Below, in pieces: positions 10,603 through 19,116 of a DNA stretch of 64,000 nt. The notes beneath the pieces were generated by a model. The model was not told where the DNA came from and ran no database searches. It saw only the letters and a list, made by a program, of their open reading frames with translations. Numbering within the stretch: the first letter of the stretch is position 1; each line of letters starts with the position of its first letter. The stretch comes from Modestobacter sp. VKM Ac-2985 (lineage in GTDB: Bacteria; Actinomycetota; Actinomycetes; Mycobacteriales; Geodermatophilaceae): positions 38,483-102,482 of the forward strand of contig NZ_JAPVBI010000004.1 of the NCBI RefSeq assembly GCF_026967925.1, read 5' to 3'. The position numbers and the translations under genes are program-made.

Positions 10603-11516
10603 CGGTCCTCCCCACCGGAGAGCAGTTCACCCTCCGCTGCGCCGGCGCTGAGGCGACCGTGGTCGAGGTCGGCGGCGGGCTGCGCTCCTACCAGGCCGCC
10701 GGCCGGGCCCTCGTGGACGGCTACGCGGAGCACGAGATGGCCGACGTCGTCCGGGGGCACGTGCTCGTGCCCTGGCCGAACCGGCTGGCCGACGGCTGCT
10801 ACACCTGGGACGGCCAGGAGCACCGGACGCCGCTGACCGAGCCGGAGCAGGCCAACGCGATCCACGGCCTGGTGCGCTTCTCGGCCTGGCAGGTGGTCGA
10901 CCGGAGCAGCGACGCCATCACGCTGGAGCACCTGCTGCACCCCCAGCCCGGCTACCCGTTCGCGCTGCGCCTCCAGGTGGCCTACGAGCTGTCGACCGAG
11001 GGGCTGCGGGTCACCACGACCGCCGTCAACGAGGGGGCGGTCGCACTGCCCTACGGCGAGGGGCACCACCCCTACCTGGCCGCCGGGCCAGGGCTGCTCG
11101 TGGACGACTGCGTGCTGGACGCGCCGGGGCGGACCCGGCTGGAGACCGACCGGCGGGGGATCCCCACCGGTTCGGTGCCGGTGGCCGGTACCCCCTATGA
11201 CCTGCGCGGCGGCCGGGCGGTCGGGGACCTGGTCATCGACCACGCCTTCACCGACCTCGAGCGGGACGCCGACGGGCTGGCCTGGGTGCGGTTCACCGGC
11301 CCGGACGGGCGTGGCGCTGCGCTCTGGCTGGACGCGGCCTACAGCCACCTGCAGCTGTTCACCGGCGACGTGGTGCCCGAGCCGCGCCGCCGGCAGGGTC
11401 TGGCGGTCGAGCCGATGACCTGCCCGCCGAACGCCTTCGCCACCGGGGAGTCGGTGATCCGCCTGGAGCCGGGGGAGTCCACCACGGCCACCTGGGGCCT
11501 CACGCCCCTGGGCTGA
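10599..11516 (+). CDS. galM: aldose 1-epimerase family protein
   Basis: This 305-residue galactose-mutarotase-like beta-sandwich protein interconverts alpha and beta anomers of free aldoses. It has the conserved region HVLVPWPNRLADGCY near residue 50, NAIHGLVR (His) and GEGHHPYL, and an acidic end segment. The ATG overlaps the ATPase stop as ATGA, so the two are co-translated. In this context it probably supplies the xylose anomer used by XylA. The run ends with a perfect hairpin just downstream. Substrate preference cannot be told from sequence; the subfamily is broad. Confidence 0.85.
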
Positions 11517-11525
11517 GCCGATCGA

Positions 11526-11558
11526 CCACCTCTCCCGCCGCCGGAGCGGGAGAGGTGG
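11526..11558 (+). terminator. terminator of the xyl gene run
   Basis: A perfect 13-bp stem (11526-11538 with 11546-11558) encloses a 7-base loop. It lies 10 bases after the galM stop and before the aroH operon. There is no T-tract. Confidence 0.75.
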
Positions 11559-11569
11559 CACGGGCTCCG

Positions 11570-11575
11570 TAGACT
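11570..11575 (+). promoter_or_regulatory. possible -10 element of the aroH-cmk-der operon
   Basis: TAGACT fits the actinobacterial TANNNT -10 pattern and lies 50 bases before the aroH start. No convincing -35 is present because the terminator stem occupies that position. Confidence 0.3.
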
Positions 11576-11625
11576 CGATCGAGGTGTGCGGCGACCCGTG
11601 CACCGCATCGATCGAGGAGAGTGTT

Positions 11626-11988
11626 GTGGCCGTCCGAGCCATCCGCGGTGCGACCCAGGTGGGAGCCGACGACCGGGACGAGGTCCTGGACGCCACCCGG
11701 GAGCTGGTGAGCACCGTCCTGGCGCGCAACGAGCTGGACCCCGCCGACCTGATCAGCATCCTGTTCACCGCCACTCCCGACCTGGTGTCGGAGTTCCCGG
11801 CGCTGGCTGCGCGGGAGCTGGGGCTCGGCGACGTCCCGCTGATGTGCGCCACCGAGATCGCCGTGCCGCACGCGCTGCCGCGGGTGCTGCGGCTGATGGC
11901 GCACGTGGAGACGGAACGGAGCCGCGCCGAGGTGCAGCACGTGTACCTGCGCGGAGCGGTCGCCCTGCGCCGGGACATCGCACAGTGA
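11626..11988 (+). CDS. aroH: chorismate mutase, AroH type
   Basis: This 120-residue protein converts chorismate to prephenate for phenylalanine and tyrosine synthesis. It aligns along its whole length with the Bacillus AroH fold: Arg7 in RAIRGAT, the TATPDL segment, Cys74 and Glu77 in CATEIAVPHA, Arg89, and Tyr107 in HVYL correspond to the known active-site residues. The GTG at 11626 was chosen because GAGGAGA stands 5 bases upstream and the homologous N-terminus begins there; the open frame extends 14 codons further. It overlaps cmk by 4 bases (GTGA). This aroH-cmk-der order is seen in other actinobacteria. Confidence 0.92.
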   Translation: MAVRAIRGATQVGADDRDEVLDATRELVSTVLARNELDPADLISILFTATPDLVSEFPALAARELGLGDVPLMCATEIAVPHALPRVLRLMAHVETERSRAEVQHVYLRGAVALRRDIAQ

Positions 11989-12668
11989 GCGGGTTCCGCG
12001 GCCAGGTGACCCTGGACGGGCCGTCGGGCACGGGGAAGTCCAGCGTCGCCCGGGACGTCGCCTCCCGGCTGGGTGCGGCCTACCTGGACACCGGCGCCAT
12101 GTACCGGGCGGCGACCGTAGCAGTGCTCGACGCCGGGGTCGACCTGACCGATCCGGACGCCGTGACCCGCGCCGTCGCCTCCGCCGACATCCAGGTGGGG
12201 ACGGCGTCCGGTGCGGAGCTGGTGCTGGTCGACGGCGTCGACGTCGCCACGCGGATCCGGGGTGCCGAGGTGACCCGTACGGTGTCGCCGGTCTCCGCCG
12301 TCCCCGCGGTGCGCCGGATGCTGGTGGACCGGCAGCGCGCGCTGGTCGCCGAGGCCGATGCGGTCGTCGTCGAGGGCCGGGACATCGGCACCGTCGTCCT
12401 GCCGGACGCCACCGTGAAGGTCTACCTGACCGCCGCGCCCGAGGCCCGCGCCCAGCGGCGGGCCGGTCAGCTCGGGGTCACCGACCCCACCAAGATCGCC
12501 GAGATCGCCGCCGACCTGCGGCGCCGCGACGAGTACGACAGCAGCCGGGCAGACAGCCCGCTGCGCCCAGCTGTCGACGCCGTGGTCGTCGACAGCACCG
12601 GGCTGGACCGTGATGCCGTGGTCGAGCGTGTGCTCGACCTGGCGCGCACTGCAGTAGGAGCAGCATGA
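11985..12668 (+). CDS. cmk: cytidylate kinase
   Basis: The 227-residue protein phosphorylates CMP and dCMP. The P-loop GPSGTGKSS lies near residue 10, followed by [10 protein letters not shown] (the NMP-binding segment), [13 protein letters not shown], and a lid region around [10 protein letters not shown]. The GTG start was chosen from the 4-base GTGA overlap with aroH and because it places the P-loop at the usual distance from the N-terminus. It overlaps der by 4 bases (ATGA). Essential nucleotide metabolism; nothing unusual is seen. Confidence 0.96.
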   Translation: MSGFRGQVTLDGPSGTGKSSVARDVASRLGAAYLDTGAMYRAATVAVLDAGVDLTDPDAVTRAVASADIQVGTASGAELVLVDGVDVATRIRGAEVTRTVSPVSAVPAVRRMLVDRQRALVAEADAVVVEGRDIGTVVLPDATVKVYLTAAPEARAQRRAGQLGVTDPTKIAEIAADLRRRDEYDSSRADSPLRPAVDAVVVDSTGLDRDAVVERVLDLARTAVGAA

Positions 12669-14047
12669 GCATGGACACCGACATCCCCGGCGGCCTGACG
12701 CCTGACGACGGCGAGCCCACCGGCCCGCTCCCGGTGGTGGCCGTCGTGGGGCGCCCGAACGTCGGCAAGTCGACGCTGGTCAACCGGTTCCTGGGCCGTC
12801 GCGCCGCCGTCGTCCAGGACATCCCGGGCGTCACCCGGGACCGCATCCCGTACCAGGCGCTGTGGAACGGCAAGAACTTCACGGTCGTCGACACCGGCGG
12901 CTGGGAGCCGAAGGCGACCGGCATGGCCGCCGCCATCGCCCGGCAGGCCGAGTACGCGATGAAGACCGCCGACGTCATCGTGCTGGTCGTGGACGCCGCG
13001 GTCGGCGTGACCGAGACCGACCTGGCCGCCGCGAGGGTGCTGCGCCGCAGCACCACGCCGGTGATCCTCGTCGCCAACAAGGTGGACGACGAGCGGGGCG
13101 AGGCGAACGCCGCTGAGCTCTGGTCGCTGGGCCTGGGTGAGCCTTTCTCGGTCAGCGCACTGCACGGCCGGGGGAGCGGTGACCTGCTCGACCTCGTGCT
13201 GGACGCGATGCCGGACGCGCCCCGCGAGCAGGAGGGCCTGGGCGGCCCCCGCCGGGTGGCCCTCGTCGGCCGTCCGAACGTCGGCAAGTCCAGCCTGATC
13301 AACCGGCTGTCCAAGGAGGAGCGCTCGGTCGTGGACTCGGTGGCCGGCACCACGGTCGACCCGGTCGACTCCCTGGTCACCCTGGGCGCTGAGCAGTGGC
13401 GGTTCGTCGACACCGCCGGGCTGCGCCGCAAGGTCAACACCGCCAGCGGCACCGAGTACTACGCCAGCCTGCGCACCGAGGCCGCCATCGAGGCCGCCGA
13501 GGTCGCCGTGGTGCTGCTGGCCGCCGACGAGGTGATCAGCGAGCAGGACCAGCGGGTGATCACCCAGGTGATCGAGGCCGGGCGGGCGCTGGTCATCGCC
13601 TTCAACAAGTGGGACAACGTCGACGAGGACCGGCACGCCCAGCTGGAGAAGGAGATCGACCGCGACCTGGCCCGGATCAAGTGGGCCACCCGGGTCAACA
13701 TCTCGGCGACCACCGGTCGCGGGGTGAACAAGCTGGCCGGTCACCTGAAGACGGCGCTGGCCGGCTGGGAGACCCGGGTGCCCACCGCGGAGCTCAACAC
13801 CTTCATCCGCGCGCTGGTGCAGGAGACCCCGCCGCCGGCCCGCGGTGGCCGTGCCCCGAAGATCAAGTACGTGACGCAGGCGGACATCCGGCCGCCGCGG
13901 TTCGTGGTGTTCTCCACCGGCTTCCTGGAGGCCGGGTACCGGCGGTTCCTGGAGCGGAAGCTGCGCGAGCAGTTCGGCTTCCACGGGACGCCGATCGACG
14001 TCTCGATCAAGGTCCGCGAGAGCAAGGCGCGCGACCGCAAGGGCTGA
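12665..14047 (+). CDS. der: ribosome biogenesis GTPase Der (EngA)
   Basis: The 460-residue protein has two tandem GTPase domains and a C-terminal KH-like domain, the defining layout of Der, which acts in 50S subunit assembly. The first G1 motif is [10 protein letters not shown] with DTGG and NKVD; the second is [10 protein letters not shown] with DTAG and NKWD. The KH-like end contains [18 protein letters not shown]. The ATG at 12665 overlaps the cmk stop; a second ATG two codons later is also possible. It is followed by the tRNA-Pro gene 75 bases downstream. Confidence 0.97.
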   Translation: MSMDTDIPGGLTPDDGEPTGPLPVVAVVGRPNVGKSTLVNRFLGRRAAVVQDIPGVTRDRIPYQALWNGKNFTVVDTGGWEPKATGMAAAIARQAEYAMKTADVIVLVVDAAVGVTETDLAAARVLRRSTTPVILVANKVDDERGEANAAELWSLGLGEPFSVSALHGRGSGDLLDLVLDAMPDAPREQEGLGGPRRVALVGRPNVGKSSLINRLSKEERSVVDSVAGTTVDPVDSLVTLGAEQWRFVDTAGLRRKVNTASGTEYYASLRTEAAIEAAEVAVVLLAADEVISEQDQRVITQVIEAGRALVIAFNKWDNVDEDRHAQLEKEIDRDLARIKWATRVNISATTGRGVNKLAGHLKTALAGWETRVPTAELNTFIRALVQETPPPARGGRAPKIKYVTQADIRPPRFVVFSTGFLEAGYRRFLERKLREQFGFHGTPIDVSIKVRESKARDRKG

Positions 14048-14122
14048 CCCGGCCCACGGGGCGGCGGACCGGGTGCGGTAACCTTCTCGGGCAGCATCCG
14101 GGGCCGCGAGGCACCTGGTGCT

Positions 14123-14196
<74 letters not shown>

Positions 14197-14211
14197 CAGT
14201 GGAGCAGGTCA

Positions 14212-14243
14212 GAGGCGGGTCGACCAACAGGTCGGCCCGCCTC
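14212..14243 (+). terminator. terminator after tRNA-Pro
   Basis: A 14-base arm at 14212-14225 pairs with 14230-14243 around a 4-base AACA loop with a single mismatch. It starts 16 bases after the tRNA. Confidence 0.7.
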
Positions 14244-14576
14244 TTGCGTGCTCACGGAACCGGGCTTGCGGACTGCACCCGTCATCGGCCGAGCGCCGGA
14301 GCGACGGTCACGTGGCGCATGTCGAGGCTCGCCCGGCCGCTCGACTGCAGCAGCGGCACCAGGCGGGGCAGTCCGTGGCGGACTGCGACGGTCAGCGCCG
14401 ACGGGGGCGAGCAGGTCCTCGATCGCCTGCGTCCGGCGGCTCCTGGCCAGGCCCGGGGGCCCGGTCCTCGAGCTGGTCGGGCTCTCACCCAGGCTGGTGG
14501 CTCGACTTTTGGTCAACTAAGTTGACCCGGGAAGCGCGCCCGCGCATCCGTCGGGCGCACCGACGGATGGAGTCCC
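14244..14576. other. gene-poor spacer upstream of the SDR gene
   Basis: No convincing gene is visible. Short open frames exist on both strands (for example minus strand 14178-14516), but they overlap the tRNA terminator, lack ribosome binding sites and resemble no family I know. The main signal is a palindrome at its right end (14511-14527). Confidence 0.5.
14511..14527. promoter_or_regulatory. GGTCAAC-TAA-GTTGACC operator-like palindrome
   Basis: A perfect 7+7 inverted repeat with a 3-base TAA spacer lies 50 bases before the SDR start. Its AACTAAGTT core resembles MarR-type or GntR-type operators more than the TetR sites elsewhere in the window. The regulator is not obvious; the convergent TetR gene beyond the SDR is one candidate. 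Confidence 0.5.
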
Positions 14577-15590
14577 ATGGCAGGCACAGCGGCAGCACTC
14601 ACGGCGAACAGCACGGTCGGCGACTGGCTGGACCACCCCGAGGGTGGGCAGCTGCTGCGCGGGCTGCTCGCGCAGAGCGGGATGGACGCCGATCGGCTGA
14701 CCCCGGTCCGGGGCTTCGCGCTGCAGCAGCTGGTGGAGCTGAGCCAGGGTGCCGTCACCCAGGACGTCGTCGACGACCTGGTGCTGCGCGCGAACGGCGG
14801 GGTCGCCCCCGAGGACACCGGTGAGGTCGCCGGCTGGCGCGAGCGGATCGTGCCGGGCCGCTTCGACGGCCGCACGGTGGTCGTCACCGGTGCCGCATCG
14901 GGCATCGGCCGCGCCACCGCCTCGCGCATCGCCCGGGAGGGCGGGACCGTGGTGGCGGTCGACCTGGCGGCCGAACCACTGCAGGCGCTCGCCGACGAGC
15001 TGGGGGAGCGTGTGACGCCGGTGGTCGGCGACATCACCCGGGTCGAGGACGTCGAGCGGATCGTCGCTGCCGCGAACGGACAGGTGCACGGGCTGGCCAA
15101 CGTCGCCGGCGTGGCCGACGACTTCACGCCGGTCCACGAGGTGTCCGACGCGGTCTGGGAGCGGTGCTTCCGGGTCAACGTCGACGGCTCGTTCCGGCTG
15201 ATGCGTGCGGTGCTGCCGGCGATGCTGGCCGCCGGCCGCGGCTCGATCGTCAACGTCGCCTCGGAGGCGGCGCTGCGGGGCTCGGCGGCGGGGGCGGCCT
15301 ACACCGCGTCGAAGCACGCCGTGGTCGGCCTGACCCGGAGCGCTGCGTTCATGTACGGGCCGCAGGGCATCCGCGTGAACGCCGTCGCCCCCGGTGGTGT
15401 GGCCACGGGGATGCGGCCGACCTCCGCGTCGGAGTTCGGTCAGGGGCGCATCGCGCCGCTGATGGCGCTGATCCCGCCGGTGGCGACCGCGGAGCAGCTG
15501 GCGGCGTCGATCACGTTCCTGCTCAGCGACGACGGGGTCAACCTCAACGGCGCGATCCTGCCCTCCGACGGCGGCTGGTCGGTCCAGTAG
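14577..15590 (+). CDS. SDR-family oxidoreductase with N-terminal extension
   Basis: The protein has 337 residues. Residues about 98-337 form a classical short-chain dehydrogenase: VVVTGAASGIGRA (NAD(P)-binding), NVAGVADD (NAG-like), a catalytic set with Ser in VASEAA and Tyr-x3-Lys in AYTASKHA, and a C-terminal SDGG. Residues 1-95 are an extra helical domain starting STVGDWLDHPEGGQLLRGLL, which is not part of the SDR fold and resembles a small domain I recall at the ends of some actinobacterial sugar enzymes. The ATG follows GGATGGAG. It is convergent with the TetR gene (7 bases between stops). Substrate unknown. Confidence 0.85.
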   Translation: MAGTAAALTANSTVGDWLDHPEGGQLLRGLLAQSGMDADRLTPVRGFALQQLVELSQGAVTQDVVDDLVLRANGGVAPEDTGEVAGWRERIVPGRFDGRTVVVTGAASGIGRATASRIAREGGTVVAVDLAAEPLQALADELGERVTPVVGDITRVEDVERIVAAANGQVHGLANVAGVADDFTPVHEVSDAVWERCFRVNVDGSFRLMRAVLPAMLAAGRGSIVNVASEAALRGSAAGAAYTASKHAVVGLTRSAAFMYGPQGIRVNAVAPGGVATGMRPTSASEFGQGRIAPLMALIPPVATAEQLAASITFLLSDDGVNLNGAILPSDGGWSVQ

Positions 15591-15597
15591 TCGCGGG

Positions 15598-16152
15598 TCA
15601 CCGCTGCGGCGTGAGCAGCTCCTGGAGCAGCGCGCCGTAGCGGTGCACCACGTCCTGCCGGTCGGCGGCGGCCAGCCGGTCGTCGCCGACCACCCACAGG
15701 GCGTAGAGCAGCCCGCCGACCAGGGACGCGGCCAGCCGTGCCCGCAGGTCGGCGTCCGGTCCGGACAGTCGGGCGCGCAGCGGTGCGACGAAGGCGGCCT
15801 CGTGCGAGGCGGCCAGCCGGGCGGCGATCTCCGGTTCGGTGCTGCCGCGCACCAGCGCCAGGAAGACCCCACGGGTGGGTCGGTCGGCCTCCAGGAGGAG
15901 GTCGATGAAGCGTTGGCCGAGCTGCTCGACCGGCACGTCGAGCAGCGGCTCGTCGTCGATCGACAGGTGCACGGTCTCCAGGAACAGCAGCTCCTTCGTG
16001 CCGAACTGGCGGATCACCACCGCCGGGTCGACGTGGGCCTGGGCGGCGATGTCCCGCACCGACGTCCTCGCGTAGCCGCGCTCCCGGAACAGCTCCCCGG
16101 CGGCGGTGCGGATGGCCGTGCGGACCAGCGTCCCCGAGCGCCTTGCTGCCAC
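15598..16152 (-). CDS. TetR-family regulator
   Basis: A 184-residue TetR protein with an N-terminal HTH (residues about 10-55: RTAAGELFRERGYARTSVRDIA and DPAVVIRQFGTKELLF) and an all-helical ligand domain. It shares the unusual VIRQF/VIRHF segment with the TetR gene at 56741-57328, suggesting the same subfamily. It is convergent with the SDR gene and divergent from glcD. Its target may be the SDR promoter or its own upstream region. Ligand unknown. Confidence 0.85.
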   Translation of the reverse strand: MAARRSGTLVRTAIRTAAGELFRERGYARTSVRDIAAQAHVDPAVVIRQFGTKELLFLETVHLSIDDEPLLDVPVEQLGQRFIDLLLEADRPTRGVFLALVRGSTEPEIAARLAASHEAAFVAPLRARLSGPDADLRARLAASLVGGLLYALWVVGDDRLAAADRQDVVHRYGALLQELLTPQR

Positions 16153-16254
16153 CCGGTGATCCTAGGGCCAGCTGCGAGCGGCATCGTCCGAAGGCCGCTC
16201 CGCTGCGACCAGGGCCCTGCCGGGGACGGTGCCGCAGGGGCGTCACGCCCTGTG

Positions 16255-16299
16255 TGGCAACTGGTGGCAATCGGTGTCCTCGCCCCGGGGTGGTTGCCA
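16255..16299. promoter_or_regulatory. operator cluster upstream of glcDEF
   Basis: Two sites and one half-site resemble TGGCAACCGGTTGCCA. TGGCAACTGGTGGCAA at 16255-16270 matches 13 of 16, TGGCAATCGGTGTCCT at 16265-16280 matches 12 of 16 and overlaps it, and a GGTTGCCA half-site lies at 16292-16299. They sit 95-140 bases before the glcD start and link the glycolate genes to the LacI regulon of the region. Confidence 0.55.
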
Positions 16300-16393
16300 C
16301 CATGCTCGTCATGCAGCCCCTCGATCCCGCCGTGTCGGCTGGGCCGTCGTTCCTCCGGGGTGACCCGGACCCGCGACCGACGGGCACGGTGCG

Positions 16394-17902
16394 ATGACCA
16401 CGTACACCGAGGAGTACCGGGCCCTGGTGGCGCAGACCGGCGGTGGTCAGGTGACCGAGGCCTTCCGCCGGGAGGTCGCCGCGGCCGTCGGCCCCGGAGG
16501 GCTCATCTCGGAGCCGGCCCAGCTGCGCACGTACGAGTGCGACGGGCTGACCGGGTACCGCGTCGTCCCCGCCCTGGTCGTGCTGCCGGTGACCACGGAG
16601 GAGGTGGCCGCCGTCGTCCGGGCGTGCGCACGTCACCGAGTCCCGTTCGTGGCCCGCGGTGCGGGCACGGGTCTGTCCGGCGGGGCCCTGCCCGTGGCCG
16701 ACGGCATCGTGATCGGGCTGGCCCGGATGCGCGCGATCAGGTCGGTGGACGTCGCCGACCAGCGCGCCGTCGTGCTGCCCGGGGTGACCAACGCCGAGAT
16801 CTCGGCCGCGGTGGCCCAGCACGACCTCTACTTCGCGCCGGACCCCTCCAGCCAGGTGGTCTGCACCATCGGCGGCAACGTGGCCGAGAACTCCGGCGGC
16901 GCGCACTGCCTGAAGTACGGCTTCACCACCAACCACGTGCTGGCGCTGACCTTCGTCAGCCCGGACGGGGAGGTGGTGACCCTGGGCGGCGACGCCCCGG
17001 ACCAGGTCGGACCGGACCTGCGCGCCGTCGTCCTCGGCTCCGAGGGCACCCTCGGCATCGTCACGGAGGTCACCGTGCGGCTGCTCCGCCGTCCCGAGGC
17101 CGTGCGGACCCTGGTGGCCGACTTCCCCGACCCCGGGTCCGCAGGCGACGCGGTGAGCGACATCATCGCCGCCGGGATCATCCCCGCGGCCGTGGAGATG
17201 CTCGACGAGCTCGCCATCGAGGCCTGCGAGAAGGCCGTCCAGGCCGGCTACACGCTCGGCTGCCCGGCTGCGCTGGTGGTGGAGCTGGACGGCGTGGGCG
17301 CCGAGGTGGACGAGGAGTTCCAGCGGGTCCAGGAGATCTGCCGCGCCAACGCCAGCACCAACATCCGGATCGCCGACGACGCGGGGGAGCGCGCCCGCAT
17401 CTGGAAGGGCCGCAAGGCCGCCTTCGCGGCGATGGGCCGGATCAGCCCGGACTACTTCGTGCAGGACGGCGTGATCCCGCGGACCAAGCTCGGGAGCACC
17501 CTGACCCGGATCCGGGAGATGTCGGACGCGGCCGGCCTGCGCGTGGCCAACGTGTTCCACGCCGGCGACGGGAACCTGCACCCCCTGGTCCTCTACAACG
17601 GCGCGGTGGCCGGCGAGGCCGAGCGAGCCGAGCACCTGGCCACCGCCATCGTCGAGCTGTGCGTGGAGCAGGGCGGGTCGATCACCGGCGAGCACGGCGT
17701 CGGCAGCGACAAGGCCTGCTCGATGACGGCGATGTTCGGGCCCGAGGACCTCACGGTCATGGCCCGGGTCCGTGCCGCGTTCGACCCGCAGGGCATCTGC
17801 AACCCCGGCAAGGTGCTGCCGACGCCGCGGCTCTGCGGGGAGCGCCCCGGGCCCTACCGACCCCACCCGCTGGAGGCAGCGGGCCTGATCGAGCGGATGT
17901 GA
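16394..17902 (+). CDS. glcD: FAD-linked 2-hydroxyacid oxidase, GlcD type
   Basis: The 502-residue protein belongs to the FAD-binding PCMH plus FAD-oxidase C family, as in the glycolate oxidase catalytic subunit. The FAD site appears as ARGAGTGLSGGALP near residue 100, with SSQVVCTIGGNVAENSGG and LGSEGTLGIVTEV. The C-terminal domain has NVFHAGDGNLHPL and GSITGEHGVGSDKACSM. With GlcE and GlcF it would oxidise glycolate to glyoxylate and pass electrons to the respiratory chain. Related enzymes oxidise D-lactate or other D-2-hydroxyacids, so the substrate is tentative. It starts the glcDEF operon and overlaps glcE by 4 bases. Confidence 0.9.
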   Translation: MTTYTEEYRALVAQTGGGQVTEAFRREVAAAVGPGGLISEPAQLRTYECDGLTGYRVVPALVVLPVTTEEVAAVVRACARHRVPFVARGAGTGLSGGALPVADGIVIGLARMRAIRSVDVADQRAVVLPGVTNAEISAAVAQHDLYFAPDPSSQVVCTIGGNVAENSGGAHCLKYGFTTNHVLALTFVSPDGEVVTLGGDAPDQVGPDLRAVVLGSEGTLGIVTEVTVRLLRRPEAVRTLVADFPDPGSAGDAVSDIIAAGIIPAAVEMLDELAIEACEKAVQAGYTLGCPAALVVELDGVGAEVDEEFQRVQEICRANASTNIRIADDAGERARIWKGRKAAFAAMGRISPDYFVQDGVIPRTKLGSTLTRIREMSDAAGLRVANVFHAGDGNLHPLVLYNGAVAGEAERAEHLATAIVELCVEQGGSITGEHGVGSDKACSMTAMFGPEDLTVMARVRAAFDPQGICNPGKVLPTPRLCGERPGPYRPHPLEAAGLIERM

Positions 17903-19116
17903 GCGTGACGCAGACCCACGGCACCGGCGTCGTCGAACGGCCGGGATCGGTGGCCGAGGCCGCGGAGCTCCTCCGCGGTTCCACCGGCCCCGTGGTGTTC
18001 CGGGGTGCCGGGACCAAGCAGGCCTGGGCGGGACGCCCCGACCAGGCGGCCCTGGTCGTCGAGACCGGTGGCCTGGCGCAGGTGCTCGCCCACAACCCCT
18101 CCGACATGACGGTCGCCGTCGGCGCCGGCCTGCCGTTGCGCGACCTGCAGACGCTCCTCGGTGGGGCGGGACAGTGGCTCGCCCTCGATCCCGACACCGA
18201 GGCCGCCGGGGCGACCGTGGGCGGTCTGCTCGCCACGGGTGACTCGGGGCCGCGCCGGCTGCGCTACGGAGCCCTGCGCGACCTCGTCATCGGGGTGACC
18301 CTCGTGCTGTCGGACGGCCTCGTGGCCCGGGGTGGCGGGACGGTGATCAAGAACGTCGCCGGCTACGACCTGCCCAAGCTCCTGTACGGCTCCCTGGGGA
18401 CGCTGGGCCTGGTCGCCGAGGTCGTGCTCCGGCTCCACCCGTTGCCCAGCGCCAGTGCGACGGTGACCGCGCCCGTGCCGATCGGACCCGCCGTCGACCT
18501 GGCCCTGCGGCTGCGCGCCTCGGCGCTGGAGCCGGCCGCCGTGGACTGGGCGGACGTCGACGGCGGTCTGCTCGCCGTCCGGTTCGAGGGCACCGAGGAC
18601 GGCGTGGCCGCCCGGCGCCCGGCGGTGCTGGACCTGCTCGGTGCGGGTGCCGGCTGGCACACCGGGTCGGCCGAGGACGACGTCTGGCTGCGGCTGGTGG
18701 GGGAACGCCGTGCGGAGGACGGCACGACGGTCGTCGGCGCCGGCTCACGCCCCAGCGCCACCGCGGACGTCGCCCGGGCGCTCGTGCAGGCGGGCGAGGC
18801 GTCCGGCGTGCGCACCCGCTTCGCCTCGCAGCCGGCCCTGGGGCTGCACACCGCCCGCTTCGACGGGGCCCCCGCGGCGGTCGGCTCCGCGGTGACCGAC
18901 TGGCGGGAGCGGGTGCAGGCGCAGGGCGGGACGGTGCTGCTGCGCGATCGCCCGGCGGCCGTCGACGGCGGACTCGATGCGCTCGGCCCACCCCCGTCCT
19001 CGGTCAGCCTGCTGCGCGACCTGCACCGACGGCTCGACCCCCAGGGGCGGTGCGCCCCGGGCCGCCTCGGCTCGTGGCTGCCGTCCCCGACTGCCGGAGA
19101 GGACTCCGCGACATGA
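17899..19116 (+). CDS. glcE: FAD-binding subunit, GlcE type
   Basis: This protein of about 405 residues has one FAD-binding PCMH domain (FRGAGTKQAWAGRP near residue 35, TVGGLLATGDSGPRRLRYG near 110, GGGTVIKNVAGYDLPKLL near 145) and a short C-terminal part, as in glycolate oxidase subunit GlcE. The GTG at 17899 overlaps the glcD stop as GTGA; a second GTG two codons later is possible. The open frame reaches far upstream, but that part only shadows glcD. It overlaps glcF by 4 bases. It is thought to be needed for the oxidase complex with GlcD and GlcF. Confidence 0.88.
   Translation: MSVTQTHGTGVVERPGSVAEAAELLRGSTGPVVFRGAGTKQAWAGRPDQAALVVETGGLAQVLAHNPSDMTVAVGAGLPLRDLQTLLGGAGQWLALDPDTEAAGATVGGLLATGDSGPRRLRYGALRDLVIGVTLVLSDGLVARGGGTVIKNVAGYDLPKLLYGSLGTLGLVAEVVLRLHPLPSASATVTAPVPIGPAVDLALRLRASALEPAAVDWADVDGGLLAVRFEGTEDGVAARRPAVLDLLGAGAGWHTGSAEDDVWLRLVGERRAEDGTTVVGAGSRPSATADVARALVQAGEASGVRTRFASQPALGLHTARFDGAPAAVGSAVTDWRERVQAQGGTVLLRDRPAAVDGGLDALGPPPSSVSLLRDLHRRLDPQGRCAPGRLGSWLPSPTAGEDSAT

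Noticed and set aside
15643..19116. A 1157-codon plus-strand frame ending as GlcE
   Set aside because: The glycolate oxidase homology begins at 17899; everything before shadows glcD or the antisense of the TetR gene.
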